Notes: a model not told the origin generated them from the letters alone. DNA of 64,000 bases from Yoonia sp. I 8.24 (GCF_022096995.1 NZ_JACXGQ010000006.1:147180-211179); one strand, 5' to 3'. Counted from the first letter of the stretch, positions 52,714-62,427 are shown. A program made the numbers and translations.

Positions 52714-54294
52714 TTGAAAATTATTCCTTCGTCACATGGTATTACAATCGCACCATTGAGATCTTTTTTTCCGCAGGCAAGGTATCTCCTACTTCTGGCG
52801 GTTCTGGTATTAGCGCTAGCACCGATGATACGGTTTCCGCTCGGTATCGCGGGCGACTATCCAAACCACCTTGCGCGCGTCTATATCGAACATAATCTTG
52901 GAAGCTCGGCCACGTTACAAGAACACTTTACGGTCGAATGGGGCATCTACCCCGACCTAGCAATGGATATGTTTATGCGCCCTCTGATGGCGATCATGGA
53001 CCCTTATACGGCAGGAGCCGTTTTTAACGTAATCGCTGCCGCGCTTCTTCCCATTGGCGTTGCTCTTTTGTCTTGGGTTGCGACTGGGCGCGTAGGCTTG
53101 CCTGTCGTCGCGTCTGTGCTGCTAATCTACAGCAAGCCACTGGCGTGGGGCTTCATCAACTTCGTGTTCGCGATGGGTTTAGCACTGTGTCTGCTCGCTC
53201 TTTGGATCAAAATGCGCCCAGGGTGGCCACGCACAGCACTGTTTGCCGCCCTCATGCCTATCTTGTTCTTCAGCCATATTTTGGGTTTTCTGTTGTTCGG
53301 TTATCTGATGCTGGCCTACGAGGTTGGGCGTTTTTTCGCGGGCGAACGCGGACTGGCGAGGGGCTTCTTTGGTGGCCTATTTTTGCGCGATGGTCTTATT
53401 GCGGTCATTCCGCTTGCACTGTTTGCGGCGAGTTTCCGAGAACGCTTTGCAAGCCTAGACACGGACAACGGAACCTTCGGTGGTTTTGCGAGCCGTTTGG
53501 ACGCTCTATTGGCATCATTGAATTTTGACAACTATTTGCTGTCTACGATCTTGCTTACCGGCATGTGTCTGCTTCTCTATCTCGCCTTCAGCCGCGGTTG
53601 GCTCACGATGTCACATGCTTTGCGGCCTGTACTTGGCGCAAGTATCGTCCTTGTTCTCGCTGTCCCGGCAGTGTTTTCCGGCATTGCCTATTTGCACATC
53701 CGCTATGGAGTAATTCCGATAGCGATCCTTCTCGCAGGCAGTTCACTCACGGACGCTGGCCGGGCCCGCCTGGTTCCCTTAACCGCCGCCTTCATAAGTC
53801 TTTTCGCGCTACAGCAATCACACATCTACGACAGGATGGGCTTGCTCGATCGCGCCCAGAACGACGTTCGCGCGGCGGTAGCGTCATTGCCGCAGGGCGC
53901 CCGCCTACTCATTGGGGCACAAACCGTAACACCACTTGTCAATCGCCTGAACCATGCACCCGCGCTCGTCATAATTGAAGCCGATGGATATGTCGCCAAT
54001 TTGTTCAGCAACACCTCACCCGTAGGGGTCAGCGCTTTGGCGATGCCGCTGCATCTCCCACAAGCGTGGCCATTGTCGTCTGACCGACTAAGTGCAAGTG
54101 CAAACCTCAATCCGCCTACAAAAGCCGCAGAAAGCGGATTCACGTTAGATTACTATCATGGGTGGCCACAGACATTCGAAGCGCTATTTTGGTTTGCAGA
54201 AAGCGACAGTCCCAAACCTGAAGGCTTGCATCTGACTCCCATTGTAGAAAATGAGAACTTCATCCTCTACACCGTATCACCCAACATTGAATAA
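52714..54294 (+). CDS. Polytopic membrane protein, possibly a GT-C-type glycosyltransferase
   Basis: 526 residues, starting at a TTG (52714) with GGAG 9 nt upstream. About ten membrane helices are spread over residues 20-370, then a soluble C-terminal domain of about 150 residues. The first outer loop contains an Asp in GIAGDYPNHLARVYIEH, as in GT-C enzymes, but I do not recognise the family with confidence. With the GT2 and LAB_N-like genes beside it, it could be the transferase that uses the lipid-linked sugar. Confidence 0.7.
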   Translation: MKIIPSSHGITIAPLRSFFPQARYLLLLAVLVLALAPMIRFPLGIAGDYPNHLARVYIEHNLGSSATLQEHFTVEWGIYPDLAMDMFMRPLMAIMDPYTAGAVFNVIAAALLPIGVALLSWVATGRVGLPVVASVLLIYSKPLAWGFINFVFAMGLALCLLALWIKMRPGWPRTALFAALMPILFFSHILGFLLFGYLMLAYEVGRFFAGERGLARGFFGGLFLRDGLIAVIPLALFAASFRERFASLDTDNGTFGGFASRLDALLASLNFDNYLLSTILLTGMCLLLYLAFSRGWLTMSHALRPVLGASIVLVLAVPAVFSGIAYLHIRYGVIPIAILLAGSSLTDAGRARLVPLTAAFISLFALQQSHIYDRMGLLDRAQNDVRAAVASLPQGARLLIGAQTVTPLVNRLNHAPALVIIEADGYVANLFSNTSPVGVSALAMPLHLPQAWPLSSDRLSASANLNPPTKAAESGFTLDYYHGWPQTFEALFWFAESDSPKPEGLHLTPIVENENFILYTVSPNIE

Positions 54295-54321
54295 AGCTGC
54301 CATCCGCATGCATTCTCCTTT

Positions 54322-54341
54322 TGGGGCAACCGCCCCAGTTT
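54322..54341 (+). terminator. Hairpin after the polytopic membrane protein gene
   Basis: TGGGGC-AACC-GCCCCA followed by GTTT, about 28 nt after the stop. Confidence 0.6.
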
Positions 54342-54922
54342 GATTGTTGAGTTGAGATTTTTGATAAGGACCAGCGGCTTTGATGGTTTGGAACGTTCCT
54401 AACTGGAAACATGTCGCCCCGACCGCTGCCCCAGTCACTGTGCCTTGCGTAGGATCAACTCCCAGCCGGGTTCACCGTATCTGTCTCTCCTTGAGTCCAA
54501 GATTACCAAGCAAAGCGCCTACAAATATAGGGGCATCTCATTGAGGATCGGACAAGGCCGTCCGCCAAGCGTGATCATGAGCCTGTTATGTAGGTGGATA
54601 GTATCAAATCTTCTTGACGCGCACCGCTTGTGCCATGTGTGCGGTTGGTATGATCGGAATAGGCCGTCCCATGTCGTCCAGCAGATCACCAAATAGGTAC
54701 GTAAGACCTATACCGCAGAAATCTCAGATCGTATGACAATTTCGCTCAATCATGTTGACGCGGACCCAGTTTGAGGGCAATATGTGAACTGCGTTCAATT
54801 TTATCGATACCATTGAGTTTCGTTCACCTGTTCATGTGAACGGCATTTTTCACCCGCTGACCCTGAAATGGTAAAAGACATTTCAGGAGAACGACGCCGC
54901 AAGACAGTCTGGAAATATTACA
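54342..54922. other. Intergenic region with a second protein-tail remnant
   Basis: About 580 nt without an intact gene. On the - strand a stretch reads RYGEPGWELILRKAQ and a stop (54440-54490 region), matching the remnant at 50118-50216. The remaining sequence shows nothing I recognise. The promoter of the DUF2339 gene must lie at its right end. Confidence 0.4.
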
Positions 54923-57607
54923 TTGGAAGCCCTTTTACTCCTTGCAGTAGTTGTGACCCTCGCGATCCCGCTTACGATTATCTATCTCTTGGTATCCAAC
55001 GTGAGCCTGCGTGAACGTGTTGCAGCGCTCGAAGAAGCCTATTTGCGTCAGGCGAGAGAAGCACCCGTGGCCGTTCCTCCGAAGGCACAAGCGCTACCTG
55101 CAAAGCCCTCACCCGCGGCTAAAGCAGCAATTGTAAAACAAGCCCCCATCCCCATTCCAGCAGCGGAACCTACGGCGGAATCTGCCGCACCAATTGAGGA
55201 ACCGCCGAAATCCGTAGTTGTAAACAGCACAAATTTCGCGGCGCTGATAAGTTGGCTGATGCAAAACTGGTTCTACGCGGTCTCTGCCGTATCGCTTGCG
55301 TTAGCAGGTATATTCCTCGTGTTATATGGTATTGAACAGGGGCTCTTACCTCCTTTAGTACGTGTCATGGTCGCATTCGCCTTTGGCGCGGTCCTCATCG
55401 GAGCTGGCGAATATATTCGGCGGCGATATGGCGATGAAGAAGGTCGCAGCACAGCATATTTACCGTCGACTTTTTCCGGGGCCGGTATCGTCACATTGTT
55501 TGCGGCAGTTCTGGCCGCGCGTCTCCTTTATGGATTTATTGGGCCAGAACTGGCGCTCGTTGGTATGGCATTCGTGGGTACGGTCGCGCTTGTTCTGGGA
55601 TGGTTCTATGGGCCACTATTAGCTGCGGTCGGCATTATTGGGGCTATGGGCGCCCCCTTTATTATTGATGGGTCATCAGACAACCCAAGTTGGTTGCTCG
55701 GGTATTTTGCGATTGTGACAATCTTGGGCTTAGCCATTGATGCATTTCGCCGTTGGGCATGGGTGTCTGTCATTTCGCTAACGCTGGGATTTGCGACCGG
55801 CTTTTTCTTGATGTTTAGCGCTGGCTTCATGGCCCAAGCCCCGTTCGTGATCTATTGCGCCATTTTGGCCGCTGCTGGCATCGCAATACCTCTACGCAAA
55901 TTAGTGCCCGATCATCAGGGGACCCTGTTAAGCCTAACTATGTTCGCGCATAGCGAACAGGACCGCTGGCCAGAGTTTCCGACACGGCTTGCGGGTGGCG
56001 CTGTTGCTGCCGCAAGCGGATTAATTGCGCTGACAACATTTGATGCCTCACACACAGATTTGTTCTGGGTCGGAATTGTTGCGCTAAGCGGGATGGTCTT
56101 GGCTTTGTTGGTTTGGGCGCGCGACGCCACTGCCCTCGCGGATCTTGCCGCGTTGCCGGCGACCGCCTTCGCTGTTGTTGCGGCCAGCGGGGTACGTATT
56201 TGGAATGAACAAGCAATACTCGCGCGAGAGGCAGAAGCAGACCTTCCGATGAGCGCAACAATCTTGATCGCGATAAGCTTGGTCTTATCAATTCTTGCGG
56301 CTTGGCGATCACTGCGTGGGGGGCAGGCACAACTGTTCATGGCTATGGGCGCGGCAACATTCGCACCCATCGTCGCCATCGCCCTCGACGTCTATTGGCA
56401 ACCTGTTGGAGTAATCGGCACTTACATTTGGGCGCTGCACGCGATGGCCATTGCAGGCGTGATGGTCGCAATTGCAGAGCGCTTTGCCCGGGTGGACGGC
56501 CCACAAGACAGGCAACGGACGTCTTTTGCGGCTCTTTCAGCGCTTGCCTGCATTGCGTTCGGCATCGTCATTCTTTTCAGCTCTGCCGCACTCACCACGG
56601 CGCTTGCGGTGACAGTCGTAACTGCCGCTTGGCTTGATCGACAGTTTAACCTGCCGCTTATGGGGCTCTATATTCTGGCGGGGATTGTGACAATTGGGTA
56701 CCGGCTCGTGATTGATCCGGGTCTACTTTGGGCAACCGATGCACCGTTCTGGGAAATGCTACTTTCATATGGCGGGGCTGTCGCAGCCTTTGCTGTGTCC
56801 TGGTATTTTGTTAAAACTGCAAAACGGCCACGATCAGAAGTCCTGCTCGAAAGTGCTGTGTTTTCTGCGACGGCCATCCTTGTGTCATTGCTACTTTTCC
56901 GTGCCATTTTGGAATGGGGCGGCGTCGGCGCCTCCGATAGTCATTGGGCCATTGGCCTCATTGCCACAGTTTGGTTTGCGCTTGGCATGGCACAACTCAG
57001 AAGGCTTGAAATTGGCGGGGCATTGGCGCTGCTACGCAAGATACAAAGCGGGCTTTTCTTACTGATAGGCCTACTGCAGCTCATTATTATAGTTCTCCCG
57101 CTAAATCCTGTGTTCGGCATGATCCCGGACCCGATTTTAGGGCCAAACATATTCAATACATTGATCCCGGCCTACTTACTTCCTGCGCTGCTCCTCATCC
57201 TCGGCGCAAAGTGGCTGCACAACATCCCTACTGCGCTCAAGAGATGTTTCATCGCAACCGCTGTCGTATTGCTAAGCCTCTGGCTCGGGCTCGCGATCCG
57301 GCACTTCTGGCGCGGGCCAAACGGCATGAGTTTGCCTGAAATGGGGCAGCCCGAACTATATACCTATACGGTCGCACTGCTCGTGGTCGGCGCGGCACTG
57401 TTCTATCAATCCTTGGCCAGCTCAAGAGCAGTGCTGCGCAAAGCAGGCTTGGCTGTCATCGGCTTGGCCGTTGCGAAAGTATTTATGGTCGACATCAGCG
57501 GGCTTGGCGGGTTAATTCGCGTATTTTCATTGCTGTTCTTGGGCCTATCTCTCGCCGGATTGGCATGGCTCAACCGATGGGCAATCGATCAAAAGGGGCG
57601 CACTTAG
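54923..57607 (+). CDS. DUF2339 multi-pass membrane protein
   Basis: 894 residues. Start is probably the TTG at 54923; GGAA lies 8 nt upstream and no in-frame ATG is near. An N-terminal helix and a short coiled coil (SLRERVAALEEAYLRQ) precede a Pro/Ala-rich linker (residues about 45-105), then over 20 membrane helices to the end. LISWLMQNWFYAVSAVSLAL at the start of the helical part is typical of DUF2339. Function unknown; it is thought to act at the envelope. A strong terminator overlaps its stop. Confidence 0.87.
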   Translation: MEALLLLAVVVTLAIPLTIIYLLVSNVSLRERVAALEEAYLRQAREAPVAVPPKAQALPAKPSPAAKAAIVKQAPIPIPAAEPTAESAAPIEEPPKSVVVNSTNFAALISWLMQNWFYAVSAVSLALAGIFLVLYGIEQGLLPPLVRVMVAFAFGAVLIGAGEYIRRRYGDEEGRSTAYLPSTFSGAGIVTLFAAVLAARLLYGFIGPELALVGMAFVGTVALVLGWFYGPLLAAVGIIGAMGAPFIIDGSSDNPSWLLGYFAIVTILGLAIDAFRRWAWVSVISLTLGFATGFFLMFSAGFMAQAPFVIYCAILAAAGIAIPLRKLVPDHQGTLLSLTMFAHSEQDRWPEFPTRLAGGAVAAASGLIALTTFDASHTDLFWVGIVALSGMVLALLVWARDATALADLAALPATAFAVVAASGVRIWNEQAILAREAEADLPMSATILIAISLVLSILAAWRSLRGGQAQLFMAMGAATFAPIVAIALDVYWQPVGVIGTYIWALHAMAIAGVMVAIAERFARVDGPQDRQRTSFAALSALACIAFGIVILFSSAALTTALAVTVVTAAWLDRQFNLPLMGLYILAGIVTIGYRLVIDPGLLWATDAPFWEMLLSYGGAVAAFAVSWYFVKTAKRPRSEVLLESAVFSATAILVSLLLFRAILEWGGVGASDSHWAIGLIATVWFALGMAQLRRLEIGGALALLRKIQSGLFLLIGLLQLIIIVLPLNPVFGMIPDPILGPNIFNTLIPAYLLPALLLILGAKWLHNIPTALKRCFIATAVVLLSLWLGLAIRHFWRGPNGMSLPEMGQPELYTYTVALLVVGAALFYQSLASSRAVLRKAGLAVIGLAVAKVFMVDISGLGGLIRVFSLLFLGLSLAGLAWLNRWAIDQKGRT

Positions 57608-57627
57608 CGACGCCCCTTTTTCTTTTT
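57591..57627 (+). terminator. Strong Rho-independent terminator of the DUF2339 gene
   Basis: AAAAGGGGCG and CGCCCCTTTT form a perfect 10-bp stem around a 10-nt loop that contains the end of the stop codon TAG, followed by TCTTTTT. Confidence 0.92.
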
Positions 57628-57652
57628 GCAGTTCATCCAAAATGGCGGCACA

Positions 57653-57955
57653 TCACCTGCCATCATGCACCCGTAAACCCAACGAACGGCGGCGCGTGCT
57701 GGGCTGGGTGGCATGGACGCTGCAACACGAGACTGACAGACCGGCTTGGTCTCGTCGCTGATAGATGGCGGCCAGCTCTCTGACCAGCCTACGGCCCATG
57801 ATCGGGTTGGACGGGGTAAACACGGGAGCAGCCACCTGAATGGTCTGGCGCATCAATCTGCCAACACAGCCGGGCCCCTCGTCCAAACCGATCTCGCTGA
57901 GCTCTTCTGTCATCCGCGGCCTGCCGTAGGTCTCGCGACTTTGTTTTGACGCAGC
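57653..57955 (-). pseudogene. IS3-family transposase OrfB fragment
   Basis: The - strand reads SRETYGRPRMTEELSEIG then LDEGPGCVGRLMRQ, the region just after the start of the IS3-family OrfB integrase (SRGTYGSPRM-TEEL-...-VGRLMR). After that the frame no longer resembles a transposase, and no DDE core or end repeats are seen. It is a decayed fragment lying just upstream of a truncated isomerase gene. Confidence 0.75.
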
Positions 57956-58046
57956 AGTAAACGGTGTTCTAATTCTCAGAACCGTTTAAGTCGACTAAGC
58001 AGGCCTTAGCTGTGATGCAGAATCTTGGTAATAACGGCATAGGCTT

Positions 58047-58442
58047 ATGGCGCGTTGGGCCGAGGTGCAAGGATTGCCAATCAACACCACTCCCGCTTTT
58101 TGGCCTGTCTCGATGGGGCTTGCTTGCTCTGTTATTGTGGCAGCGGATTCCTTGGGGATTGATCAGGGAATGGTAACCGGGGCCGTTCTCTCGGCCGTTT
58201 GGGAAAAGGATCTCAATATTGCGGATGAGGGTGATCTTGGCAAAGCTCTTGCGGGAATTGGGTTTGATGTCAGCCTTTTATTGGACAATGCATCGACGCC
58301 CCAGATCCAAGAGGCCAGCGAAGAAATAACCAAAACGGCCATCCAATTGGGCCTCTTTGGATCTCCGACTTATGTAGTCAAAGAAAATTGGTTCTTCGGT
58401 CAAGACAGATTGGACTTTTTGGAGAAAGAGCTATCCAGATGA
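58047..58442 (+). pseudogene. 5'-truncated 2-hydroxychromene-2-carboxylate isomerase (DsbA-fold)
   Basis: 131 residues against about 200 for the family. What remains matches the C-terminal two thirds: RWAEVQGLPIN, FWPVSMGLACSVIVAAD, WEKDLNIADEGDL and the closing FGSPTYVVKENWFFGQDRL. The N-terminal thioredoxin-fold half with the glutathione-site Ser is missing; the frame is closed by a stop at 58032-58034. Loss next to an IS3 fragment suggests insertion-driven truncation. The ATG at 58047 lacks a convincing ribosome site, so expression is doubtful. Confidence 0.8.
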
Positions 58443-58559
58443 GATCATGGCGCCGCCAAAGCGCTAACGCGTGGTATTAACCGTCAGATTGAAACGCCGC
58501 TGCGCGGGGGACCGGCCTTGGCCAGAACTTCTGGATCGGTTGCCACCGCATAGGAGGCC

Positions 58560-59053
58560 ATGGGCGAAAGCGCCCCTGATCTGTCGCTCACGATCCTCGC
58601 CCTAGCGATGTTTATTCTTACGGTAATGCCCGTCATTCGCGGCATGGCGCTGCGCCAATTCGCGCCTGTATTCGCTGACCGGGTTGAGTCCAAATTGTTA
58701 AATTTGGCGAGCGTGCTGTTTGTTCTCATTATTCTTGCTGCGATCGCATCGAGATGGGAACTGCTGTTGAATAACGTTGCTCTGCTTGGGCTTGCGCTGT
58801 TAACCCTTAACCTGAGCACGATGATGGGCGGCCTCTTGATAGCGGGTGCTTTGGCCTGACATGGTCGGAACGAAAGACCATTTTGATTGAGGTCGGCATC
58901 CAAAACGGGAGCCTTGGTATCACGCTTGCGCCGCTTATCGTTGGTGCCACGGGGGGCATTCCAACGATTGGGTTGCCCTCGGCTCTCTATAGTGTTGTCA
59001 TGTACGTCACCGCAATTCCCTTTGTTCTTTGGCTTCGGAGCCGTAAATCATGA
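58560..59053 (+). pseudogene. Truncated and frameshifted bile-acid:sodium symporter (BASS) family gene
   Basis: The first part (58560-58859, 99 codons) is a three-helix segment ending MMGGLLIAGALA before a TGA. Reading resumes one frame over as LTWSERKTILIEVGIQNGS, then ITLAPLIVGATGG and a helix ending LWLRSRKS with a stop at 59051-59053. IEVGIQNG is a hallmark of BASS transporters. The two parts join by a one-base frameshift near 58857, and about the first third of the protein is absent. The end overlaps the ATG of the FAD dehydrogenase (ATGA), a relic of an operon. Confidence 0.82.
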
Positions 59054-60699
59054 AAACAGATGTTGTCGTCGTTGGTGGAGGGCTTTCGGGTCTGGCCGCC
59101 GCAGCTGAGCTTGGAGATCGCTGCAAACAGGTTGTGATCGTCGACCAAGAAGGCCCGCAGAACCTGGGCGGGCAGGCCTTTTGGTCATTGGGCGGTTTGT
59201 TCATGATCGACACCCCAGAACAGCGTCTCATGGGGATCAAAGACAGCCATGAACTGGCCCTGAACGACTGGATGGGATCAGCCCAGTTTGATCGCCCCGA
59301 AGACGACTACCCGCGTCAGTGGGCATCGGCTTATCTAGACTTTGCGGCGGGCGAAATGCGTCCTTGGCTACATAAGATGGGTTTGCGTTGGTTCCCTGTG
59401 GTTGGCTGGGCTGAACGCGGCGGGTCGGACGCCACGGGGCACGGCAATTCTGTGCCGCGCTTCCATATCACTTGGGGGACTGGCCCCGGCGTGCTTGCCC
59501 ATTTCATCCGGCGCTGTAATGAACACGCCGCCGCAGGGCGCCTGACCTATCTTCATCGGCATCAAGTCGATCGGCTCGAAATGCAAAATGGCGCCGCGGT
59601 TGGCGTGAGCGGCACAACCCTTGCCCCGGATGACGCGGTGCAGGGTGCGCAAACCAACCGCACAAGCACGGGCGAATTTCGCGTCGATGCAGATGCCGTG
59701 ATCGTCGCGTCAGGCGGTATCGGTGGCAATTTCGAATTAATCCGCAAAGTATGGCCGACAGAGCGTCTTGGCCCTGCCCCCAAAAACATGCTGTCGGGGG
59801 TGCCGGCCCATGTCGATGGCCGTATGATCGGCATTGCCGAGGACGCGGGTGGACATGTGATTAACCGCGATCGTTTGTGGTTTTACACCGAAGGCGTCAA
59901 AAACTGGGACCCGATCTGGCCCGCCCACGGTATCCGCATCCTGCCCGGGCCGTCGTCAATGTGGTTCGATGCACGCGGAAACCGGTTTGCCCCGCCCGCC
60001 ATGCCCGGCTTTGACACCAACGGGACCTTCAAGGCGATCCTTGACACTGGCTATGATTACAGTTGGTTCGTTCTAACCCAAAAGGTCATCAAAAAAGAAT
60101 TCGCGCTTTCGGGGTCTGAACAAAACCCAGACCTGACATCGGCCAAATGGGGCGAGGTTTTTAAACAACGTATCCTGTCGGGGAAATCCGCAACAGGCCC
60201 AGTCGAAGCCTTCAAAGAACATGGCGCTGATTTTGTCGTGGCGGATAATCTTTCTGACCTTGTCAAAGGAATGAACGGTCTTACGGATGATGCGCTCATC
60301 GATGAGACACATCTGCACCGCCAGATAGAGGCGCGCGACGCACAAGTCGACAACCCGTTCAGCAAGGACCCCCAAATCACAGCGATTCAAGCGGCCCGCC
60401 ACTATCGTGGCGACAAGCTGATCCGCACAGCCAAGCCGCACCGTTTTCTTGATCCCAACAATGGGCCGCTGATTGCGGTACGGCTTAACCTCATCACCCG
60501 CAAAACGTTGGGCGGGTTAAAAACGCACCTCGACAGCCAAATGCTTGATGCAACAAATACTCCGATTGCGGGGCTCTACGCCGCTGGGGAAGCTGCCGGT
60601 TTTGGCGGCGGCGGGTATCACGGTTACAACTCTCTTGAGGGGACGTTTTTGGGCGGCTGCATCTTTTCTGGGCGGGCGGCGGGACGCAATGCAGGCTAG
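59050..60699 (+). CDS. FAD-binding dehydrogenase (ketosteroid-dehydrogenase/fumarate-reductase-like)
   Basis: 549 residues, complete. The Rossmann FAD motif is VVVVGGGLSGLAAAAEL at the N-terminus. VIVASGGIGGNFELI lies at the middle FAD segment. The C-terminal FAD loop is GLYAAGEAAGFGGGGYHGYN with EGTFLGGCIFSGRAAG. This matches the large class of putative FAD-binding dehydrogenases related to 3-ketosteroid delta-1-dehydrogenase. The substrate is unknown; the broken isomerase and BASS transporter upstream suggest an old catabolic operon for an aromatic or steroid-like acid. Confidence 0.88.
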   Translation: MKTDVVVVGGGLSGLAAAAELGDRCKQVVIVDQEGPQNLGGQAFWSLGGLFMIDTPEQRLMGIKDSHELALNDWMGSAQFDRPEDDYPRQWASAYLDFAAGEMRPWLHKMGLRWFPVVGWAERGGSDATGHGNSVPRFHITWGTGPGVLAHFIRRCNEHAAAGRLTYLHRHQVDRLEMQNGAAVGVSGTTLAPDDAVQGAQTNRTSTGEFRVDADAVIVASGGIGGNFELIRKVWPTERLGPAPKNMLSGVPAHVDGRMIGIAEDAGGHVINRDRLWFYTEGVKNWDPIWPAHGIRILPGPSSMWFDARGNRFAPPAMPGFDTNGTFKAILDTGYDYSWFVLTQKVIKKEFALSGSEQNPDLTSAKWGEVFKQRILSGKSATGPVEAFKEHGADFVVADNLSDLVKGMNGLTDDALIDETHLHRQIEARDAQVDNPFSKDPQITAIQAARHYRGDKLIRTAKPHRFLDPNNGPLIAVRLNLITRKTLGGLKTHLDSQMLDATNTPIAGLYAAGEAAGFGGGGYHGYNSLEGTFLGGCIFSGRAAGRNAG

Positions 60700-61110
60700 G
60701 CGCGTGTGACAGCGCGCCAACCACAGTCCTAAATAGCTATTAAAAGCGGTCGTGCATTGTTTTCTTGATCGTTCTCCAAGGTAACACCGCCTTAATATAT
60801 TGATAAAACGGGTAAAAATTTTGAAGCGAAGAAGGGCACGCGCAGAAATATTGCCTCATTTCGCCCCAACCCTCCCTTTTCCGAGGAGCGTCCGAATTCT
60901 CGTTCATCGCGCCCATACACGGCAGGATGGAAAGACACGCCGTTCAGCCGTTGCATAATTATGGCTCAGTGTCCTTGATCATATCCCGTTTTTTGGGCAC
61001 CAAGCAGCCGGAAATGTGATGATTTACACACGAGTGCTCCACGAGGCGGGATAAATATTGACTCTTTGGTAAAAAATTGCGTTCCTGAGACCAACAATGC
61101 AGGGATAGCC
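60700..61110. other. Intergenic region between the FAD dehydrogenase and PreA-like genes
   Basis: About 410 nt. A hairpin GGCGCG-n8-CGCGCC (60699-60718) follows the FAD dehydrogenase stop without a T-run. The rest shows no credible gene; it should include the promoter of the PreA-like gene. Confidence 0.45.
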
Positions 61111-62202
61111 ATGACATATGATCTTTCTACGAAGTTTACCGGTCTCGATTTTGTAAACCCATTCATTCTGGCCTCGGCGCCGCCGACGGAAAGTAAGCGC
61201 AAAATTCTTAAGGCTTTTGAGGCCGGCTGGGGTGGCGTGGTCACGAAAACCATTGGCCTGCATCCGGTCGAAAATGTCGCCGGGCCCAAAACGATCTACC
61301 AGCGCACAAGCGAAGAAAAGCCCTATGTTTCGCGTAACAAGCGGCCCGACACTGTCTCTCATTCCTCTTGGAATTGGGAACTCATCTCGGACCAGCCGCT
61401 TGAATTATGGCTTCCTGATCTGAAAGAAATCAAAGCAACATATCCCGACCGCATGCTGATCGCCTCTATTATGGCTGGGGCGGGCAATGAAGAAGAAATG
61501 GCCAACTGGCGCAAACTCGCAACCGCCTGCATTGATGCTGGCTGCGACGCGCTTGAACTGAACATGTCATGCCCGCACATGGACCGTAAAGACATGGGCG
61601 CCAACGTCGCCAATGATGAAGACATCATTACGTCAATTCTCGCAGCGGTAACAAGCGTCGTCGACGTGCCAATTTGGGTTAAACTGACGCCTTCGACGTC
61701 AACCCTCGTCAGCGCCTCAGCAGCGGCCTATGCGGCGGGCGCGTCGGCAATTTCACTGTGCAACACATTCCCATCACTACCATTGATGGACCCTGATACA
61801 ATGAAATTCGAAGTCGAGGTTGATGGGCTTACGTCTTCGGGCGGACAAGGCGGTTTGGCCATTCTAAACCAAGCTTTGCTACGCGTCTCTGATCTTTCGC
61901 GCGCCTTCCCCGACAAACAAATTTCGGGCATTGGCGGCATCAAAGGGTTCCGAGAGGCCTTCAATTTTATCGTGCATGGCGCAGGCAATCTGCAAATCTG
62001 CACCGCCGCGATGGAAGAAAAAGGCAGCGGCGGTGTTGGCATCAAACTCATCCAAGAGCTGAAAGATGATCTTGGTGCCTATCTGCAAGATAAAGGGTTT
62101 TCATCAATCGAAGACTTCCGCGGAATCGCCCGCGAACGGATCGTTGAACAATCCCAAATCCGCCGCAAAAGCGCAGACTATAATGGCGGTTATGCAGAAT
62201 AG
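61111..62202 (+). CDS. PreA-like dihydropyrimidine/dihydroorotate dehydrogenase-type flavoprotein without ferredoxin tail
   Basis: 363 residues from ATG 61111 (CAGGGA upstream; the frame is open further back without support). FMN-dependent TIM barrel: FVNPFILASAPPTES, GWGGVVTKTIG, LELNMSCPHMD, IWVKLTPS and the FMN-phosphate loop SGIGGIKGFREAFNF followed by NLQICTAAM. It matches PreA, the large subunit of NAD-dependent dihydropyrimidine dehydrogenase, but the C-terminal two-[4Fe-4S] ferredoxin domain of PreA is absent and no preT partner is present. It may have another role or have lost its tail. Confidence 0.8.
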   Translation: MTYDLSTKFTGLDFVNPFILASAPPTESKRKILKAFEAGWGGVVTKTIGLHPVENVAGPKTIYQRTSEEKPYVSRNKRPDTVSHSSWNWELISDQPLELWLPDLKEIKATYPDRMLIASIMAGAGNEEEMANWRKLATACIDAGCDALELNMSCPHMDRKDMGANVANDEDIITSILAAVTSVVDVPIWVKLTPSTSTLVSASAAAYAAGASAISLCNTFPSLPLMDPDTMKFEVEVDGLTSSGGQGGLAILNQALLRVSDLSRAFPDKQISGIGGIKGFREAFNFIVHGAGNLQICTAAMEEKGSGGVGIKLIQELKDDLGAYLQDKGFSSIEDFRGIARERIVEQSQIRRKSADYNGGYAE

Positions 62203-62400
62203 CAGGCAATCATCGTTCGCCAATGTCAGCGCCGCAAGGTCGCCAAAACGCTTAGTGACTATGCGCTAGCCCGCGGCTTGTTGGGTGGACATAGCATAAT
62301 TTGACCACTCCGACATTAAGTGACTCTGGTTTCATAGAATATTTTTCAGAGCTCGGCGGTGAATTTGGCCATTTGCACAAATCAAATGACCATCGATAGA

Positions 62401-62427
62401 ATAAAAAAATGCCGCCCTCGGGCGGCA
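62401..62427 (-). terminator. Strong Rho-independent terminator, leftward
   Basis: On the - strand TGCCGCCC-GA-GGGCGGCA is followed by TTTTTTTATT. It is a textbook terminator, but only a small unrecognised frame lies upstream of it on that strand. Confidence 0.85.

Noticed and set aside
52472..52717. An 81-codon frame before the polytopic membrane protein
   Set aside because: It spans the terminator hairpin, has no recognised domain and no convincing start.
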